DNA of 64,000 bases from a virus: IMG/VR virus record IMGVR_UViG_3300037201_000018, positions 1 through 64,000 of that record. One strand, written 5' to 3'. Below the pieces are notes generated by a model. The model searched no databases. It was not told the origin of the DNA and saw only the letters and a list, made by a program, of their open reading frames with translations. Numbering within the stretch: position 1 is the stretch's first letter; the number at the start of each line of letters is the position of its first letter. Made by a program: the position numbers and the translations under genes. Below are positions 56,900 to 63,796 of the stretch, one piece after another.

Positions 56900-58503
56900 A
56901 GGCAATACTTGTTGCCGTTAATTTCCTTGATATCCTGTCAATCACGCTTCCTTACAATCGACATCACTTCGACGAGGTCTGGATCGTCACGAACCAACTG
57001 GAAGTCAGCAGTCCCAAGATGATGCAGTTAGCTGCGGACAACCGAGCGACGCTGTTCGGGACCGACGCCTTCTACGAGGATCATGCCGTTTTCAATAAAT
57101 TCAAGGCGCTGGAGCAGGGACTCGACGCGATGGGAAGAGACGGTTGGTTATGTGTAGCACCCTGGGTCCCCGTAGAAGCTCCATTCGTTAAAGGCGCATC
57201 GAGAAAATGGTACGTCGGAAATCTGATCACGATCAGGACCGTCAGTGGCCGGTCAGTGTCCGTGACACCTGATCACAACTTGTTTACCTCTCGCGGTTGG
57301 GTTCCAGCGAAATCGATTCGCAAAGGAGACAATCTCTTTCAGGTCAGCAGTCCCGATTGTCTTGGGGCACCAGACGTACACCAGCGTCCACCCGAGATTG
57401 GTCAAATAGTCGATGCGGCGTTTGAGAGATCCGCGATGAAGAAGGTGGGGTCCGTGAGGATTCGTATGGATCTCAAACCCCAATTTCTTGACGACGATCG
57501 CGACGTCGATGTTATACCGTCTGACAGCGAATTGTCTGTCGACCTTGAACCGCTTCGACAGTGTGTCAGCGACGTCGCCTTCGTAGCGTCCGATGCAGAC
57601 CTGGTTTGCGTGTCTAGTCTTAGCGATCTTCGACGAGACCTTCGCGGGACGCGCTACGCCGGTACGCACAGCCCTCATCGCAGCGACCCGCTTAGCGACG
57701 GCCGCCGGAGAATCGTGAGTCGCCCTAACTTTACCGGCTTGGCTATGACTCCGTTGTATTATTCCAGACAGTCTGAGTTGCCTACTGATAACCTTGTCAC
57801 TTGTATCAAAAACAGCGGCGATAGTTCTCAAGCTATCGCCGGCCTCATAACGCCTGACGACGTAGTCTCTATCGATGCCATCCCGTGGTCTGGTCATGTC
57901 TATGATCTCTCTACGGTTCAAGGTTGGTTCCTAGCAGATGGACTTATTATACACAATTGCATCATGGACGCCGACGTCCTCTGGCCTAAAGACATTGGCG
58001 GAGTGATGATCGAGAACAGTTCCAACAGGAACTTGATCCTATCAGATTGTGGTTGCTCATTTACGTTTGGCTATCTTTACACTCCCAAGCGGCGGATGTT
58101 CACCAATCTCACGAAGCCAATTCCGCCGGAGTCCGAGTGGAAGGACTACCCCTACCATCACTACTTGGCTGAGTGGAGTGGCTACACCCAGATATTCCAC
58201 GGCAGCGACCCAGTCCTTCCGAATCCGCCTTGGCATGACACTTCGTGGTTACATGCTGGCGGCGGCGACAGCGGATTTCAGAGTCTGTGGCCACCAGACA
58301 AAAAGCTCCGTACACCCTTTGAATGCTTGCACTTGGGCGACTCGCTTAACTGGACAGGGAGAGTGACGAAATACGTCGACGGGTCTACTCCGCCGGGGGC
58401 CGAAGCAAACCGCCAGAAGCTGGTGAGGTTCCTGCACGAGCGAAGTCTGAAGGGCAGCAGGTCAGATCGCTACGACCACGAGAAGATACAAAGGACTGAG
58501 TGA
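56896..58503 (+). CDS. intein-interrupted glycosyltransferase
   Basis: Precursor of 535 residues: N-extein 1-85, intein 86-354, C-extein 355-535. Joined exteins (266 residues) read MGRDGWL then CIMDADVLWPKD, restoring the DxD metal-binding motif of a GT-A enzyme; N-extein VAVNFLDILSITLP, TDAFYEDHAVFNKFK and C-extein HDTSWLHAGGGDSGF are typical of a sugar transferase. Splicing is required to assemble the active site. Product is the last glycosyltransferase of the cluster. Confidence 0.85.
   Translation: MKAILVAVNFLDILSITLPYNRHHFDEVWIVTNQLEVSSPKMMQLAADNRATLFGTDAFYEDHAVFNKFKALEQGLDAMGRDGWLCVAPWVPVEAPFVKGASRKWYVGNLITIRTVSGRSVSVTPDHNLFTSRGWVPAKSIRKGDNLFQVSSPDCLGAPDVHQRPPEIGQIVDAAFERSAMKKVGSVRIRMDLKPQFLDDDRDVDVIPSDSELSVDLEPLRQCVSDVAFVASDADLVCVSSLSDLRRDLRGTRYAGTHSPHRSDPLSDGRRRIVSRPNFTGLAMTPLYYSRQSELPTDNLVTCIKNSGDSSQAIAGLITPDDVVSIDAIPWSGHVYDLSTVQGWFLADGLIIHNCIMDADVLWPKDIGGVMIENSSNRNLILSDCGCSFTFGYLYTPKRRMFTNLTKPIPPESEWKDYPYHHYLAEWSGYTQIFHGSDPVLPNPPWHDTSWLHAGGGDSGFQSLWPPDKKLRTPFECLHLGDSLNWTGRVTKYVDGSTPPGAEANRQKLVRFLHERSLKGSRSDRYDHEKIQRTE
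57151..57957 (+). mobile_element. intein at the DxD motif of a glycosyltransferase
   Basis: 269 codons. Cys1 at TGT 57151-57153. Splicing blocks are visible: block A region after Cys1, block B SVTPDHNLFTSRGW with T-x-x-H (His at 57274-57276), block F GHVYDLSTVQ, and block G LIIHN with the final Asn at 57955-57957, then Cys+1. No LAGLIDADG block is read in this strand. The 150-odd residues in the centre are Arg/Ser/Asp-rich and look like a shadow of the opposite-strand gene. Confidence 0.9.
57253..57897 (-). CDS. antisense homing endonuclease inside the intein (Vsr/EDxHD-like)
   Basis: 214 residues from ATG (CAT at 57895-57897); a TTG at 57921 gives 222. AGAGAG lies about 9-14 bases upstream. 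N-terminal helix-turn-helix: VVRRYEAGDSLRTIAAVFDT then VISRQLRLSGI. Nuclease core at about residues 125-190: FKVDRQFAVRRYNIDVAIVV, GFEIHTNPHGPH, RRIDYLTNLGWTLVYVW, the order seen in Vsr-like/EDxHD homing enzymes (Asp, Glu, His). It is codon-aligned with the sense frame: ATG is the complement of the block F His codon CAT, and TGA is the complement of the Ser codon TCA before block B. Its reading has natural composition; the sense strand there does not. Expression and activity are inferred. Confidence 0.75.
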   Translation of the reverse strand: MTRPRDGIDRDYVVRRYEAGDSLRTIAAVFDTSDKVISRQLRLSGIIQRSHSQAGKVRATHDSPAAVAKRVAAMRAVRTGVARPAKVSSKIAKTRHANQVCIGRYEGDVADTLSKRFKVDRQFAVRRYNIDVAIVVKKLGFEIHTNPHGPHLLHRGSLKRRIDYLTNLGWTLVYVWCPKTIGTADLKEIVSFANRFRWNPTARGKQVVIRCHGH

Positions 58504-58709
58504 TGAGTAAGGGGATAGCAGACGCTACGGCGATGGAGAATGGAGTCGAGATCTTTCGCAAGGCCGCTGATGGAGTCCCGCCGTTCTCCCCAGAGCACAA
58601 GGAACTGGATCGAGAGACTTGCCTGAGGATGATCAACGGGGACGTAGCGGAGATCGGTCGAATAGACCAGCTCATCGCCAGCCACGAGGAAGCCGAGCGG
58701 GGCAAGTAA
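58503..58709 (+). CDS. hypothetical protein, 68 aa
   Basis: ATG overlaps the previous stop (GAGTGATGAG). Helical, charged (HKELDRETCLRMINGDVAEI). Last plus-strand gene of the window. No family recognised. Confidence 0.5.
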   Translation: MSKGIADATAMENGVEIFRKAADGVPPFSPEHKELDRETCLRMINGDVAEIGRIDQLIASHEEAERGK

Positions 58710-58717
58710 ACTAAACA

Positions 58718-58843
58718 GAACGACCGTTGCAGACTGGGATCGCACGCCGTAGGAGTCGAGGTGTGTAATCTGGAAGGCGACAAGCGTCTAGAGACCGTCA
58801 AGGATGAAGTCCGGGCGGTTACGTCTGACCGTCGTTCCGTTTT
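58718..58843 (+). ncRNA. structured multi-hairpin element between converging gene blocks
   Basis: Long-range stem GAACGAC (58718-58724) with GTCGTTC (58831-58837), extended inside by CAGAC (58730-58734) with GTCTG (58823-58827). Within it are CACGCC (58743-58748) with GGTGTG (58760-58765) and ACCGTC (58794-58799) with GGCGGT (58814-58819). TTTT follows at 58840-58843. No ORF of note on either strand. It could be a small RNA with its own terminator or a complex bidirectional terminator. No known family recognised. Confidence 0.5.
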
Positions 58844-58845
58844 AA

Positions 58846-58872
58846 CTAAAAGAGCCGCCGGCACCACGGCCA
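58846..58872 (-). terminator. possible terminator of the minus-strand block
   Basis: On the minus strand, GGCCGTGGTGCCGGC is followed by GGCTCTTTTAGTT: a short GC stem then a T run, just downstream of the last minus-strand gene. Confidence 0.35.
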
Positions 58873-58888
58873 GAGAGCGGGCCGCAAA

Positions 58889-59074
58889 TCAGGACTGCTT
58901 TGAGTGAGGCCGGCCTGGCCTCGTCGGAAGGTCCCGCTTGCCCTTGCCTATGCGGCGCCGGATGCACTCGCGGAAAAACTGCGAATAATCCATGTCTCCG
59001 CGGGCCGCGTTGATGGATGCGATCCAGTCGTCGGGCAGGCGGAGGAGGAAGTCGGTGTAGCCGGGGCGTCTCAT
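58889..59074 (-). CDS. small ribbon-helix-helix-like protein
   Basis: 61 residues. LLRLPDDWIASINAARGDMD then FFRECIRRRIGK reads like the strand-helix-helix of a CopG/Arc-type DNA-binding protein. AGGTGA precedes the ATG. Probably a repressor or accessory regulator of the minus-strand block. Confidence 0.5.
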   Translation of the reverse strand: MRRPGYTDFLLRLPDDWIASINAARGDMDYSQFFRECIRRRIGKGKRDLPTRPGRPHSKQS

Positions 59075-59099
59075 GAGTCACCTATGTCACCGACGACAA

Positions 59100-59423
59100 T
59101 CAGATGATGAAGCTCAGCGTAGCGCATGGAGCGTGAGTGTGGATCGTTCTCTTCTCTCCGTGACGAGAGCTGTTATAGACCTCGATCTGAAATTCACGAC
59201 CATCAAATGCAGCCCAGTCGCGCTCTACATCGGTCTTGACCTGGGCTGCGATGTCGGCGGCAGAGGCGCCCACCTCATGCTCCATATAGTCGAATTTCAA
59301 CGAGCCTATCGTTGTCCACGTCGGATACAGTGGCGAGTGACGAAAAAATACTCCCACCGCCGTGCAATGTCGCCCAGACTCGGTCCTCACGGCGTCGCCA
59401 AGTTTTACAGTTGTAGTCATCAT
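59100..59423 (-). CDS. hypothetical protein, 107 aa
   Basis: Start at the paired ATGs 59423/59420 after AAAGGGTGA; an upstream ATG at 59486 overlaps the transposase-like remnant. Beta-rich start (TTTVKLGDAVRTESGRHCTA), later IHTHAPC. Base and codon use differ somewhat from the left block. Function unknown. Confidence 0.5.
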   Translation of the reverse strand: MMTTTVKLGDAVRTESGRHCTAVGVFFRHSPLYPTWTTIGSLKFDYMEHEVGASAADIAAQVKTDVERDWAAFDGREFQIEVYNSSRHGEKRTIHTHAPCATLSFII

Positions 59424-59427
59424 CGTT

Positions 59428-59514
59428 TCACCCTTTTCTCTTGCGGTTTCTTGTGGCACACGCGGAGAAATAACGGACGGCCTCAATCAGCGTCTGCGGG
59501 ATTGTGTCGGTCAT
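59428..59514 (-). pseudogene. N-terminal remnant resembling an IS1595-type transposase
   Basis: 28 residues starting MTDTIPQTLIEAVRYFS, which resembles the opening of IS1595-family transposases (PQTLxEAxRYFSD pattern, recalled), then diverges to a basic end and stops. The zinc and catalytic parts are absent. It overlaps the ribosome site of the next minus-strand gene. A remnant of a lost insertion, or a captured start region. Confidence 0.45.
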
Positions 59515-59529
59515 TGCGATCTCCTCTCA

Positions 59530-59808
59530 TTAGTCACGGTATCGAGAGATGCGCGTCGCCTCGACGGCGTCACGGACTTCGTCTGTCCACGCCTCGATGA
59601 CTGTCTCCTCGGCCTCTCTGCACGCACGCACGGACAGCTCGTCAGATTGCTCAGCGCACTCGGCCAGCGTCGTCTCCAGGCATTGCATCGCGGCGAGCAA
59701 ATCGGCGTCATCGGTGAGGCCCGATTCGATCGCCTTGCGAATTGTGTTGATCGTGGTGTCTTCGGCGCTCTCGTAATTGCAGTTCGCGATGATTGGGTAG
59801 GTCGTCAT
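59530..59808 (-). CDS. hypothetical acidic protein, 92 aa
   Basis: ATG 59808 after AAGAGGAAAAC. Acidic and helical (LLAAMQCLETTLAECAEQSD), no known motif. A promoter lies about 60 bases upstream. Confidence 0.55.
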   Translation of the reverse strand: MTTYPIIANCNYESAEDTTINTIRKAIESGLTDDADLLAAMQCLETTLAECAEQSDELSVRACREAEETVIEAWTDEVRDAVEATRISRYRD

Positions 59809-59872
59809 GTTTTCCTCTTGGCTTGTGGCAGCCTTCGTTTTTCCCTTTCCCGTTGTTTCCTTCACTGGCCTA

Positions 59873-59901
59873 ATTGTATAGCCATTTTCGTTCGGCGACA
59901 A
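59873..59901 (-). promoter_or_regulatory. sigma-70-like promoter on the minus strand
   Basis: -35 TTGTCG (complement of 59896-59901) and -10 TACAAT (complement of 59873-59878) with a 17-base spacer; the -10 matches consensus at five of six positions and the -35 at four. Drives the gene at 59808 and those after it. The rest of the gap 59809-59968 has an 8-base inverted repeat CGTTTTTC/GAAAAACG. Confidence 0.5.
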
Positions 59902-59968
59902 GCCAGGAAACGAAGAAAAACGACAGAATTCCAAAATAATTGGCTAGCCGTTACGTAGATTACCCAAA

Positions 59969-60346
59969 CTACCGAGCCACCGCCGGAGATTTGCGAAGGC
60001 TCTCAACTGCTGCCGTGGCGAGCGCTTCGTAGCTCGGATACTTTACGCACCACGACTGATAATCGGCACGCGGTTCCGTGTCCGGCAGATCCACGTCGGC
60101 CGTCACGGTGATAAACAGCTTCATCATGCGGCCAAACACGTAATCGCCGTAGGGATGTCCGGGGCGATCAAAGCTCATTGGATAATCACCCTGCCCTCGA
60201 ACGTTGTTCCAGACCATCTCTTCGGTCACGCTTCTGCGCTCCTGAAGCACTCCCATGCCCGATGCACGGCCGCAGGCTTCGTAAGCGAGGAAGAAAATCC
60301 GTTTGGCCAATTGCTCACCACTAAAACCTTCCACTTTGAACTTCAT
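59969..60346 (-). CDS. hypothetical protein, 125 aa
   Basis: ATG after CTGGAGAAAG. Folded alpha/beta (GEQLAKRIFFLAYEACGRAS, FGRMMKLFITVTADVDLPD). Similar composition to the neighbouring minus genes. Function unknown. Confidence 0.6.
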   Translation of the reverse strand: MKFKVEGFSGEQLAKRIFFLAYEACGRASGMGVLQERRSVTEEMVWNNVRGQGDYPMSFDRPGHPYGDYVFGRMMKLFITVTADVDLPDTEPRADYQSWCVKYPSYEALATAAVESLRKSPAVAR

Positions 60347-60381
60347 AACTTTCTCCAGTTTTGAAAAGTCACCACTGAACG

Positions 60382-60657
60382 CTACCCTACCTTAGTGCGC
60401 TTACGATCTAGGTCGGCTCGGTCAAGAGCCGCTTCCCAAGCAACTGGATTCTTGTAGCTCTGATCGTCGCGTAGAGATAATTCCTCATCTTCGTATTCAT
60501 CCTCGTCGTCGTCTTGGTAGTCATCAGGGTCGTCTGGACCTTCGTCCTCCTCGTCAACCAAGCCCAACTCATCGACAACGTGACCCGTCGTGTCCTCGTG
60601 CTTGTTCGCTTCAAGGCCGTCGTTTGTCGTAAAGTTGCAGTGTCCGCAGGTGTACAT
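60382..60657 (-). CDS. acidic protein with C2H2-like finger
   Basis: 91 residues from ATG 60657. CGHCNFTTNDGLEANKHEDT and a following His give a C2H2-like zinc finger; the rest is a long Asp/Glu run (PDDYQDDDEDEYEDEE). Overlaps the upstream gene by ATGA. Possibly a DNA-mimic or nucleic acid-linked protein (inference). Confidence 0.5.
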   Translation of the reverse strand: MYTCGHCNFTTNDGLEANKHEDTTGHVVDELGLVDEEDEGPDDPDDYQDDDEDEYEDEELSLRDDQSYKNPVAWEAALDRADLDRKRTKVG

Positions 60658-60884
60658 CAGCCGTCTCCCATCATAACACATTCCAGTGGAATCTGATACA
60701 GCTTGTCCTTGTCGAACGTATCTAACCTGACGATCGCGTCGGTCGAGATCGTGTCCAGCTCGCTTTTACCTAATATGGTTCTGGTCGTAACGCCGGCCGC
60801 CGCTGGGACGAATGCGATTAGCGTCGCTTCGATCGGACTCCGCCAGTCCTTGTTCAACCTGACGACGCATTTGAGATTGAGCAT
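60657..60884 (-). CDS. hypothetical protein, 75 aa
   Basis: Starts in the overlap with the upstream gene. Beta-rich (KCVVRLNKDWRSPIEATLIA). No motif recognised. Confidence 0.5.
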   Translation of the reverse strand: MLNLKCVVRLNKDWRSPIEATLIAFVPAAAGVTTRTILGKSELDTISTDAIVRLDTFDKDKLYQIPLECVMMGDG

Positions 60885-61114
60885 CAGTTCTTTCCTTTAC
60901 TGGCTGATCTGTAGACGTGAAAAGAGTCAGACGTCTGCCCCTCCTTTCTCGGTCTCACGGAGACTACTTCGTTGTTCGTGAACGCCGTTACCCAGCAGTA
61001 GTGCTTCCCGTGCTTGTGCTCGCTGATCCTCCCCTGCTTGACGACGTTGGAGACTCTCTGGATCGCAGTCTCCTCGTCGATCTCCGGTCCGAACGTGATG
61101 ATGATCCTCTTCAT
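60884..61114 (-). CDS. hypothetical protein, 76 aa
   Basis: ATG after CCAAGGAGGAACC. IIITFGPEIDEETAIQRVSN then WVTAFTNNEVVSVRPRK, a small beta fold. Function unknown. Confidence 0.6.
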   Translation of the reverse strand: MKRIIITFGPEIDEETAIQRVSNVVKQGRISEHKHGKHYCWVTAFTNNEVVSVRPRKEGQTSDSFHVYRSASKGKN

Positions 61115-61197
61115 GGTTCCTCCTTGGTTAGAAGATGCTGGGCTTGACCTACCTAGCATGAGAAGCCGTCCGAGATGAGTTTGGCGGCTCCAAGGTT

Positions 61198-61422
61198 TCA
61201 GACTCGGTAATTCCCACACGACTGACTGAGGTAAACTACGTAGCCATCTTGGTCTTGGAATTCCGTTCGACAGGTAATGTCGTCAGATTCGTGTTGGGGA
61301 GACAAAACCGAGTAGGCGGTAATCGTCTTGTCGCCGTTCGTCCAGTTGAGACGATCCCAATCATATCGCCACTCCCCAGGGAACATCTTACGGAGTTGGT
61401 CAATTACTCGCTTACGAGGCAT
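61198..61422 (-). CDS. hypothetical protein, 74 aa
   Basis: RKRVIDQLRKMFPGEWRYDW at the N-terminus then beta-rich end with CRTEFQDQDG. Three bases separate it from the upstream neighbour. Not recognised. Confidence 0.55.
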   Translation of the reverse strand: MPRKRVIDQLRKMFPGEWRYDWDRLNWTNGDKTITAYSVLSPQHESDDITCRTEFQDQDGYVVYLSQSCGNYRV

Positions 61423-61425
61423 AGA

Positions 61426-61704
61426 CTAAGCTTCCTGACTTGGTTCCTGAATCATGTCGTGACCGAACGTCCTAAAGAACTCGTCCCTGATCTGCTTCTC
61501 GATGTAGCGGAGATCATCTAGAGATAAGCTCAAATCTGCCGAGTCTCTACCTGATCTTATAAGTTGTAACATCAGACCTAGATCTTGAGCTAAGTTAGCA
61601 ACAACCAGAGGGAATTTGGCGACTGCCCCTAGTCGGTTCAGCTCGCTCATCGCGAGGATCTCTTGGGTCTTCGCCCCTTCCAGCTTCTTGCGATCAACTG
61701 ACAT
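61426..61704 (-). CDS. hypothetical protein, 92 aa
   Basis: Helical (AVAKFPLVVANLAQDLGLML, SLDDLRYIEKQIRDEFF). Overlaps the end of the helicase gene, suggesting coupled translation with it. Possibly a helicase partner. Confidence 0.55.
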   Translation of the reverse strand: MSVDRKKLEGAKTQEILAMSELNRLGAVAKFPLVVANLAQDLGLMLQLIRSGRDSADLSLSLDDLRYIEKQIRDEFFRTFGHDMIQEPSQEA

Positions 61705-63442
61705 AGATAAGCTCCTCGATCGCCCTCGTTATGGCGATGTAGCGACAATTCCATTCTTGCTCGACCTGCCACTTGCTCTTGGCCATCGGATGTGGAACGG
61801 TCGCCCCTTCCGGTTCAAGTAAGAAAACTCTCTTGTTTTCGAGGCCCTTCGCTTTGTGAATCGACGACAGTCTAATCCCGGTTCCGTTCTTGTCGTCGGT
61901 GAACACGCTCTCGATCTTCGCGACGACTCCCGCAACCGTCGTCTGGTCTTCACAGAATGCAATTAAGCAGTCGTGACGATCTTGCAGGGCGATCAGTCGG
62001 GTGTCGGACGGGTTGCGCTTCGAGTTCTCCTTCGTCTGTTCCTTGTGAAGCCAGTCCTCCAATTTGACGAGCAGTTGCGAGACGTCGTCACACTTCATCT
62101 TGTTGATCGTGCTGATGAGCCCCTGTCCGACGTCTCTGCCTTGAATTACGGCTTTTCGTCCAGCCTTGAGGAACTTGAAACACTGCGAGACGAGAGGTGC
62201 GTTACAGCGACAGAGGATCATGTCTCCGTCTTGGACGTAACCGCGGTAGTTACTTTGAGCAGCCCCGTCCTTCGCTTCCTTCTCGTCATCCTTGTACTTG
62301 AGTCCGTGACGAATCGCCCCGTCGCAGTTTGACTCGTGCGCCTCGAAGTCAGGCACGATCCTCTGAGCTTCCTTGACGATCGCCTTCCCGCACCTCCGAG
62401 TGACGGTGAGCGGGAGAGTGACGCAACCTCGAACTGAAACTGGCGGGTCTATTTTTTGAGCAGCGTAGATGGCTTGAAGCACAGATCGACTACGCGGTAC
62501 ACCGAAGCACTCACTGAGTTCTTCCGCCATCCGCTTCATGCTCTCGGAGTCGGCTCCTGCGAAACCGTAGATCGCCTGCTTCGGGTCTCCACATAGGATG
62601 AGACGCCTTCCCGACATCTTCGCGAGGGCTTGTTGAACTTTTGAAAGGTCCTGGCACTCATCACAAAGCAATACGTCGTACTTCTGGACGTTCAAGCCGA
62701 GAGCGACCGGAATCCACACCATGTCGTTGAAGTCCACGCAGTTATCGCGAGCGACGTCCTTGCACCGTTCGAGGACTCGCGGAACCAGCGAAAAGACCTC
62801 TTCCTGCGAGCTGTTCAGGTCGACGTCGTAGTACGAAGCCAAATCCCGAAGAGTCTCATTCCAGTCTGGATCTCCGGGTTTCATCGAGTTACCACAAGGA
62901 TCGAGGTGAGAGAGGTTCATCTTGCAGAGACCGACCAGCTCCTCCGTCGCCTTGACGAGGACCGGCTTGGTACGTCGGAGTTCGCGGATGTCGCGTTCGA
63001 GCAGCTCGGAGACGACGTCCTGCACGCGGTAGCTGTTTACCTTGACGTTGCCGAACGCCCGCTTGACTGAGGAGAAGCCCAGGCTGTGCATCGTCATCGC
63101 GTCACAGCCTGCGGGGACTCGCCGCTTCAACTCCTCAGCTATGCTCTTGTTGAATGCCACGAAACCAACAGTCTGTGCTTTCCCCTTCGACAGGCAGACG
63201 GCGTCGAAGATCGCCTGCTGCTGCGGGGAGGGGACGATGTCCGAGGGGAGACCCTTCAGCAACTTGAGGGACTCAATGAGAGTTGTCGTCTTGCCAGTCC
63301 CCGCTCTCGCCTCAATGATCAGGTGGGGGGTGGTGTCCGCGCCGGTATCTCGCTTCGTCTTTAGCCGGTCCGCGAGAGTTTTCCGCCCGTCTTCCCGTAC
63401 CACCTGATCCTGTGCTTTTTCCTCAACGCGATCAGTAACCAT
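61694..63442 (-). CDS. superfamily 1 (UvrD/Rep-like) helicase
   Basis: 582 residues. Walker A ARAGTGKTT with Lys51, DECQD in the Walker B/motif II position (LLCDECQDLSKVQ), motif III-like RRLILCGDPKQAIYGFAGAD, and motifs V-VI near the end (SIHKAKGLENKRVFL, RYIAITRAIEEL). Known role: ATP-driven 3'-5' DNA unwinding in replication or repair. No extra nuclease domain is seen. Confidence 0.85.
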   Translation of the reverse strand: MVTDRVEEKAQDQVVREDGRKTLADRLKTKRDTGADTTPHLIIEARAGTGKTTTLIESLKLLKGLPSDIVPSPQQQAIFDAVCLSKGKAQTVGFVAFNKSIAEELKRRVPAGCDAMTMHSLGFSSVKRAFGNVKVNSYRVQDVVSELLERDIRELRRTKPVLVKATEELVGLCKMNLSHLDPCGNSMKPGDPDWNETLRDLASYYDVDLNSSQEEVFSLVPRVLERCKDVARDNCVDFNDMVWIPVALGLNVQKYDVLLCDECQDLSKVQQALAKMSGRRLILCGDPKQAIYGFAGADSESMKRMAEELSECFGVPRSRSVLQAIYAAQKIDPPVSVRGCVTLPLTVTRRCGKAIVKEAQRIVPDFEAHESNCDGAIRHGLKYKDDEKEAKDGAAQSNYRGYVQDGDMILCRCNAPLVSQCFKFLKAGRKAVIQGRDVGQGLISTINKMKCDDVSQLLVKLEDWLHKEQTKENSKRNPSDTRLIALQDRHDCLIAFCEDQTTVAGVVAKIESVFTDDKNGTGIRLSSIHKAKGLENKRVFLLEPEGATVPHPMAKSKWQVEQEWNCRYIAITRAIEELIYVS

Positions 63443-63575
63443 CGCTCTTCTCCCGCTTCTGTTTGGCTCGGGTCATGTCGTCGCTGATCTGCTTCCGCAT
63501 CGTTCGCGTCTTGTCGACTGCCTTCTTCGCGTTCGTCTGCGATCTCGTCGGCTTCTTAGTCTTCTTCGGGTGCAT
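63432..63575 (-). CDS. small basic protein upstream of the helicase
   Basis: 47 residues, AGGAGCG before the ATG; overlaps the helicase start by 11 bases. Lys/Arg-rich (HPKKTKKPTRSQTNAKKAVD), probably DNA-binding or a translation-coupling leader. Confidence 0.5.
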   Translation of the reverse strand: MHPKKTKKPTRSQTNAKKAVDKTRTMRKQISDDMTRAKQKREKSDGY

Positions 63576-63796
63576 CGCGTCGCTCCTGTTCCTGAGTCAA
63601 CTAAGTAATAGGACCAAATTCACTTGGCGTTGCAAGCCGTAAGTTGCCTTATGATATTCTTTATCCTCTTCTCGTGAAGTTTCCAGTGACGCTTTTGCTT
63701 ATGCAGGTCGTCAATGCTCTCGGGAAAGGATTGAACTTTCTGGTTCTATTAGCCTGGATTTTTGGGGATAATTACAAGCCATTACAGACCAACGAC
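63576..63796 (-). other. intergenic region before the small basic gene
   Basis: No convincing gene on either strand; the plus-strand open frame here shares its 3' part with the antisense of the right-edge gene. On the minus strand TTGCAA and TATTAC sit 19 bases apart, a weak promoter-like pair, just ahead of AGGAGCG and the ATG. Confidence 0.4.

Noticed and set aside
58718-58843. tRNA or hammerhead ribozyme in the structured gap
   Set aside because: No T-loop GTTC pattern with matching arms, and no CTGATGA...GAAA core.
59362-59958. 198-residue plus-strand ORF in the minus-strand block
   Set aside because: It spans several short minus-strand genes and a promoter and has shadow composition.
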